Of a stretch of DNA of 64,000 nucleotides, positions 61,486-64,000 are shown one piece after another. Location: NCBI RefSeq assembly GCF_000384295.1, contig NZ_KB913037.1, positions 8,309,533 to 8,373,532 on the forward strand, in the 5' to 3' direction. Source of the DNA: Amycolatopsis balhimycina FH 1894 (GTDB taxonomy: Bacteria; Actinomycetota; Actinomycetes; Mycobacteriales; Pseudonocardiaceae). Every line of letters starts with the position of its first letter. Position 1 is the first letter of the stretch. Both the position numbers and the translations under genes were made by a program. Below the pieces are notes generated by a model. That model saw only the letters and a list, made by a program, of their open reading frames with translations. It was not told the DNA's origin and did no database searches.

Positions 61486-62037
61486 GTGGCCATAGGAGGC
61501 AGGCGGCCTAAGAAGGCCAAGGGCGAAGATCTGATTCGGCAGCTGTACGCCGAACACGGGCGAAGCCTGCTGGCCTACGCGACGAGGCTGACCGGTGATC
61601 GGGCGGCAGCCGAGGACGTGGTCCAGGAGACGCTCGTCCGAGCGTGGAAACACGCGGACGACTTGCAGAACGACGGGAAAGGCTCGGTGCGCGGCTGGTT
61701 GCTGACCGTCGCGCGCAACCTGGTCACCGACCGGGCACGTGCCCGGGCGGCGAGGCCACAGGAGGTGGCCGAACCGGCCGAAGGCGTGCCGACGCCGGCT
61801 GTCGAGCGAGATCACGCCCAGGGCGTGGTCGACTCGATGACGGTGCTCGGCGCGATGGACGGCCTTTCGAACGAACACCGAGAGGTCCTGGTGGAGATCT
61901 ACTACCGGGGACGGACGGTGGCCGAAGCGGCGAGAACACTGGGCGTCGCACCGGGTACCGTGAAATCAAGGTCTTACTACGCACTACGAGCACTCAGAGC
62001 AGCGATGATTTCGAGCGGAACGGAGGTGGCGCGATGA
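61486..62037 (+). CDS. ECF sigma factor, SigL-like
   Basis: A 183-residue ECF sigma factor. Region 2 is IRQLYAEHGRSLLAYATRLT with AAAEDVVQETLVRAWKHAD. Region 4 is LSNEHREVLVEIYYRGRTVA with LGVAPGTVKSRSYYALRAL. The pattern resembles SigL/SigK of mycobacteria. I prefer GTG 61486 (ribosome site GGGAGGA, five bases upstream), which gives the usual ECF length. An alternative ATG at 61384 with GGAAGGA would add 34 residues without homology to sigma factors. Its stop overlaps the anti-sigma start (ATGA). Confidence 0.9.
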   Translation: MAIGGRRPKKAKGEDLIRQLYAEHGRSLLAYATRLTGDRAAAEDVVQETLVRAWKHADDLQNDGKGSVRGWLLTVARNLVTDRARARAARPQEVAEPAEGVPTPAVERDHAQGVVDSMTVLGAMDGLSNEHREVLVEIYYRGRTVAEAARTLGVAPGTVKSRSYYALRALRAAMISSGTEVAR

Positions 62038-62744
62038 ACTCGGTCGACGAGAGTCACACGCAGCTCGGCGCGTACGCCCTCGGCGCGCTCGATCCCGGGG
62101 AGGCGGCCGACTTCGAGCGGCGGCACCTGCAGACCTGCGCGCAGTGCCGGTTCGACCTGAACGAGCTGGTGGCCCTGCGCGAATCGCTCGACGAGGTACC
62201 GCCCGAGGCGTTCCTCGACGGGCCGCCCGAAGGCGGGGATCTGCTGCTGCAGAAGACCCTGCGCCGGGTGCGCGACGAGGAAGAGCACGTGGCACCGGCC
62301 CGTGCGCCACGCCGGGGCCTGGCCCTGGTCGCGGCGGCGGTGCTGGTCGTGGCGGCGCTCGGTGGCGGAGTTCTCGTGGGCCGCCAGACGGCCCCGGACG
62401 GCGGCGGGGGCGTCGCGGCGCCTGCGTCGGACGTGCCCGGCACGAAGAACGTCGAAGGGCGGGATCCGACGACCGGCGTGCAGCTGGCTGCCTCGGTCAG
62501 CCCGTTCCAGGGCTGGGTCCGGGTGAACGTGGCCGTGAAGGGCGTTCAAGCCGGGGAGAAGTGCCTGCTCCAGGTCACGACCAAGGGCGGTCAGGCCGTC
62601 ACGGCCGGCAGCTGGCAGGTGTCCGAGAAGTGGGAGAACCAGGGCTTCCAGCTCGACGGGTCCGCGCTGGTCGCGCCCGACGACGTGAAGTCGGTCGACA
62701 TCGTCACGGTGGACGGCCGGAAGCTGGTCTCGGCCCAGGTGTGA
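62034..62744 (+). CDS. Membrane-bound zinc-containing anti-sigma factor (RslA/RskA-like)
   Basis: A 236-residue single-pass membrane protein. The cytoplasmic N-terminus carries a zinc anti-sigma domain: GAYALGALDPGEAADFERR followed by HLQTCAQC (HxxxCxxC). The membrane helix ALVAAAVLVVAALGGGVLVG lies near residue 100, and the outer domain has an RskA-like beta pattern (ASVSPFQGWVRVNVAVKGV). It should bind and release the upstream sigma factor in response to an envelope or redox signal. The ATG overlaps the sigma stop and has a GGAGGT ribosome site. Confidence 0.9.
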   Translation: MNSVDESHTQLGAYALGALDPGEAADFERRHLQTCAQCRFDLNELVALRESLDEVPPEAFLDGPPEGGDLLLQKTLRRVRDEEEHVAPARAPRRGLALVAAAVLVVAALGGGVLVGRQTAPDGGGGVAAPASDVPGTKNVEGRDPTTGVQLAASVSPFQGWVRVNVAVKGVQAGEKCLLQVTTKGGQAVTAGSWQVSEKWENQGFQLDGSALVAPDDVKSVDIVTVDGRKLVSAQV

Positions 62745-63193
62745 CCGGCGTGACGGGCGCGAGCTACCGGTTCCGCAGCACGTGGCTGCTTCCCGGAACC
62801 GTGCCCGAGCGGGTGTTCGGCGTGGTCACCGACCTCGCCGGCTACCCGAGGTGGTGGTCGGACGTCCGCGCGGTGCGCCGGGTGGACGACGACACCGCCG
62901 AACTGGTCTGCCGGTCCCGGCTGCCGTTCCGGCTCGTCGTCCGGATGCACCGGGACCACCAGGACGAGCGCACGGGCCTGATGCGGGTCAGGCTCAGCGG
63001 TGACCTCGACGGGACCCTGGCGGGAGCGGTCCGCGCGGCGGGCGCGGGCACGCTGCTGGAGATCACGCAGGACGTCCAGGTCCGGAAGAAGTTGCTGCAG
63101 CGCCTCGACACGGTGGCCCGGCCGCTGTTCCGCGCGAACCACGCGCTGATGATGCGGCGGGGCCACCGTGGGCTTTCGGCCTACCTCACGTGA
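62741..63193 (+). CDS. SRPBCC family protein
   Basis: A 150-residue START-like protein: YRFRSTWLLPGTVPERVFGV, AGYPRWWSDVRAVRRV, LVCRSRLPFRLVVRMHRDH and a C-terminal helix RLDTVARPLFRANHALMMRR. The WWSDV segment and absent signal peptide fit cytoplasmic SRPBCC proteins that bind lipid-like ligands. GTG 62741 overlaps the anti-sigma stop (GTGTGA), indicating a third gene in the sigma operon; GTG 62750 is an alternative start three codons later. Its role in the sigma response is unknown. Confidence 0.8.
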   Translation: MTGVTGASYRFRSTWLLPGTVPERVFGVVTDLAGYPRWWSDVRAVRRVDDDTAELVCRSRLPFRLVVRMHRDHQDERTGLMRVRLSGDLDGTLAGAVRAAGAGTLLEITQDVQVRKKLLQRLDTVARPLFRANHALMMRRGHRGLSAYLT

Positions 63194-63203
63194 TCAGGAA
63201 GCC

Positions 63204-63305
63204 GACACTCGTGATTGAAGGGACGACACGCCGGGCTGGCCGTGTCGTCCCTTCAATCACGAGTGTCGTCCCTTCAATCACGCGTGTCGGCCCCTCCGTC
63301 ACGCC
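63204..63305. repeat. 27-bp perfect hairpin extended by decaying 21-bp tandem repeats
   Basis: 63204-63230 pairs perfectly with 63241-63267 around a ten-base loop. The right arm is part of three 21-bp tandem units at 63243-63263, 63264-63284 and 63285-63305. The first two differ at one base. The third matches at about 15 of 21 positions and contains the stop codon of the MFS gene. The element lies between convergent genes and can act as a terminator. Confidence 0.75.
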
Positions 63306-64000
63306 TGACCGGCGACACAGACCTCCGGCTCGGGAGCAGTGGCGGAGATCTTGCGGGGGCGGCGGGCCAGGACCACGGCGCCCAGCGTGACCGCCGCGAT
63401 CAGGAAGCCCGCGCTGACGCCGTACGCCAGCCGGAACCCGGCCGCCAGTGCCTCGCGGTGGTCCACCGGACCGAGGCTCGCCGTGCGGGACGCGGCCACC
63501 GCCGCCAGCACCGCCGTGCCGACGGCCGCGCCGACCTGCTGGGTCGTGTTGATCAGGCCGGACGCGACACCGGCGTCCGCGGCCGGGACGTCCGCCATCG
63601 CCAGCCCCATCAGGGCCGGGATCGCCACGCCGGCGCCGAGGCCCATCAGCAGCAGCGGCGGCAGGATGCCGGTGAAGTAGGAGTCCGACACCCGGGTGAG
63701 CAGCAGCAGGCCGGCGATCACCAGCCCCAGACCCGTCAGCAGCACCGCCCGCGGCCCGAACCGCGCGGTGACCTTGCCCGCCAAACCGAGCGACGCCACC
63801 GCGATCACCAGCGGCACCGGCAGGAACGCGACACCCGTGCGCAGCGCGTCGAGGCCCAGCACCTGCTGCAGGTACAACGCCGTGACGAACTGGAAGCCGA
63901 GCAGCCCGGCGACCATCAGCACCATCACCAGGTTCGCGCCCGCCACCGCGCGGATCCGGAACAGCCGCAGCGGCAGCAACGGCGTCCGCGCCTTCGCCTG
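63299..64000 (-). CDS. DHA2-type MFS multidrug exporter, N-terminus outside window
   Basis: The visible C-terminal part (about 233 residues) has six or more membrane helices and the EmrB/QacA pattern: LQQVLGLDALRTGVAFLPV, GKVTARFGPRAVLLTGLGLV, GLGAGVAIPALMGLAM and DAGVASGLINTTQQVGAAVG, the last being the antiporter motif of the DHA2 family. The reading frame is open to base 64000 without a start. The substrate is unknown, probably drugs or dyes. Its stop lies within the tandem repeat unit described at 63285-63305. Confidence 0.9.
   Translation of the reverse strand, partial: QAKARTPLLPLRLFRIRAVAGANLVMVLMVAGLLGFQFVTALYLQQVLGLDALRTGVAFLPVPLVIAVASLGLAGKVTARFGPRAVLLTGLGLVIAGLLLLTRVSDSYFTGILPPLLLMGLGAGVAIPALMGLAMADVPAADAGVASGLINTTQQVGAAVGTAVLAAVAASRTASLGPVDHREALAAGFRLAYGVSAGFLIAAVTLGAVVLARRPRKISATAPEPEVCVAGQA

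Overview
The window is very GC-rich DNA with many GTG starts, frequent leaderless genes and actinobacterial families (DUF5685, MmpS, UPF0014, RES/Xre, a CsxA-type exo-glucosaminidase, a SigL-like sigma factor). It fits a filamentous actinomycete of the Pseudonocardiaceae, most likely Amycolatopsis. That genus call is inference from gene content, not a database result.

Region 1 (1-20.6 kb) is the downstream end of a nonribosomal peptide cluster. A giant NRPS gene, cut at its 5' end by the window edge, carries five modules in the order A-T-E / C-A-T / C-A-T-E / C-A-T / C-A-T-E with no thioesterase. It is translationally coupled to an MFS exporter and a cytochrome P450. Pocket residues read Thr for module 2 and Val for module 4. 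Modules 1 and 3 look basic and module 5 is unassigned hydrophobic. A multi-hairpin terminator closes the operon.

Region 2 (20.7-33.7 kb) holds mostly single genes: DUF402, a DUF5685 protein with a cysteine-rich tail, a CMD-family protein, uvrB behind a DNA-damage-type promoter, a vapBC pair, a VOC protein, a secreted S37 peptidase, an SRPBCC protein, a crotonase, and a two-gene ABC system whose ATPase is fused to a membrane-anchored alpha/beta-hydrolase.

Region 3 (33.9-46.5 kb) carries a TerC-like membrane protein behind a structured leader, an S9 peptidase, a RES/Xre toxin-antitoxin pair, a possible small RNA, LacI and AraC regulators, MmpS, FetB-like permease, a histidine phosphatase, a Na+/H+ antiporter fused to a UBP-type zinc finger, and a divergent SnoaL-like/carboxylesterase pair around a perfect 16-bp palindrome.

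Region 4 (46.5-57 kb) has a CsxA-type exo-beta-D-glucosaminidase, YchJ and RNase HI. It then has a cassette that I cannot assign to a described system: a Crp/Fnr regulator, a separately terminated 14-residue peptide gene, a helical/beta protein and a degenerate nucleotide-cyclase-like protein. DUF1684, an AMIN-like secreted protein, an MBL-fold hydrolase and an acyltransferase follow.

Region 5 (57-64 kb) has uvrA, again behind a DNA-damage-type promoter, then two lipoproteins, a SigL-like sigma/anti-sigma pair with a matching promoter in front of one lipoprotein gene, an SRPBCC protein and the end of a DHA2-type MFS exporter. Large perfect hairpins sit between convergent genes, and two of them are clearly related to each other by compensated base changes.

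No rRNA, tRNA, CRISPR array, insertion sequence or replication origin was recognised.
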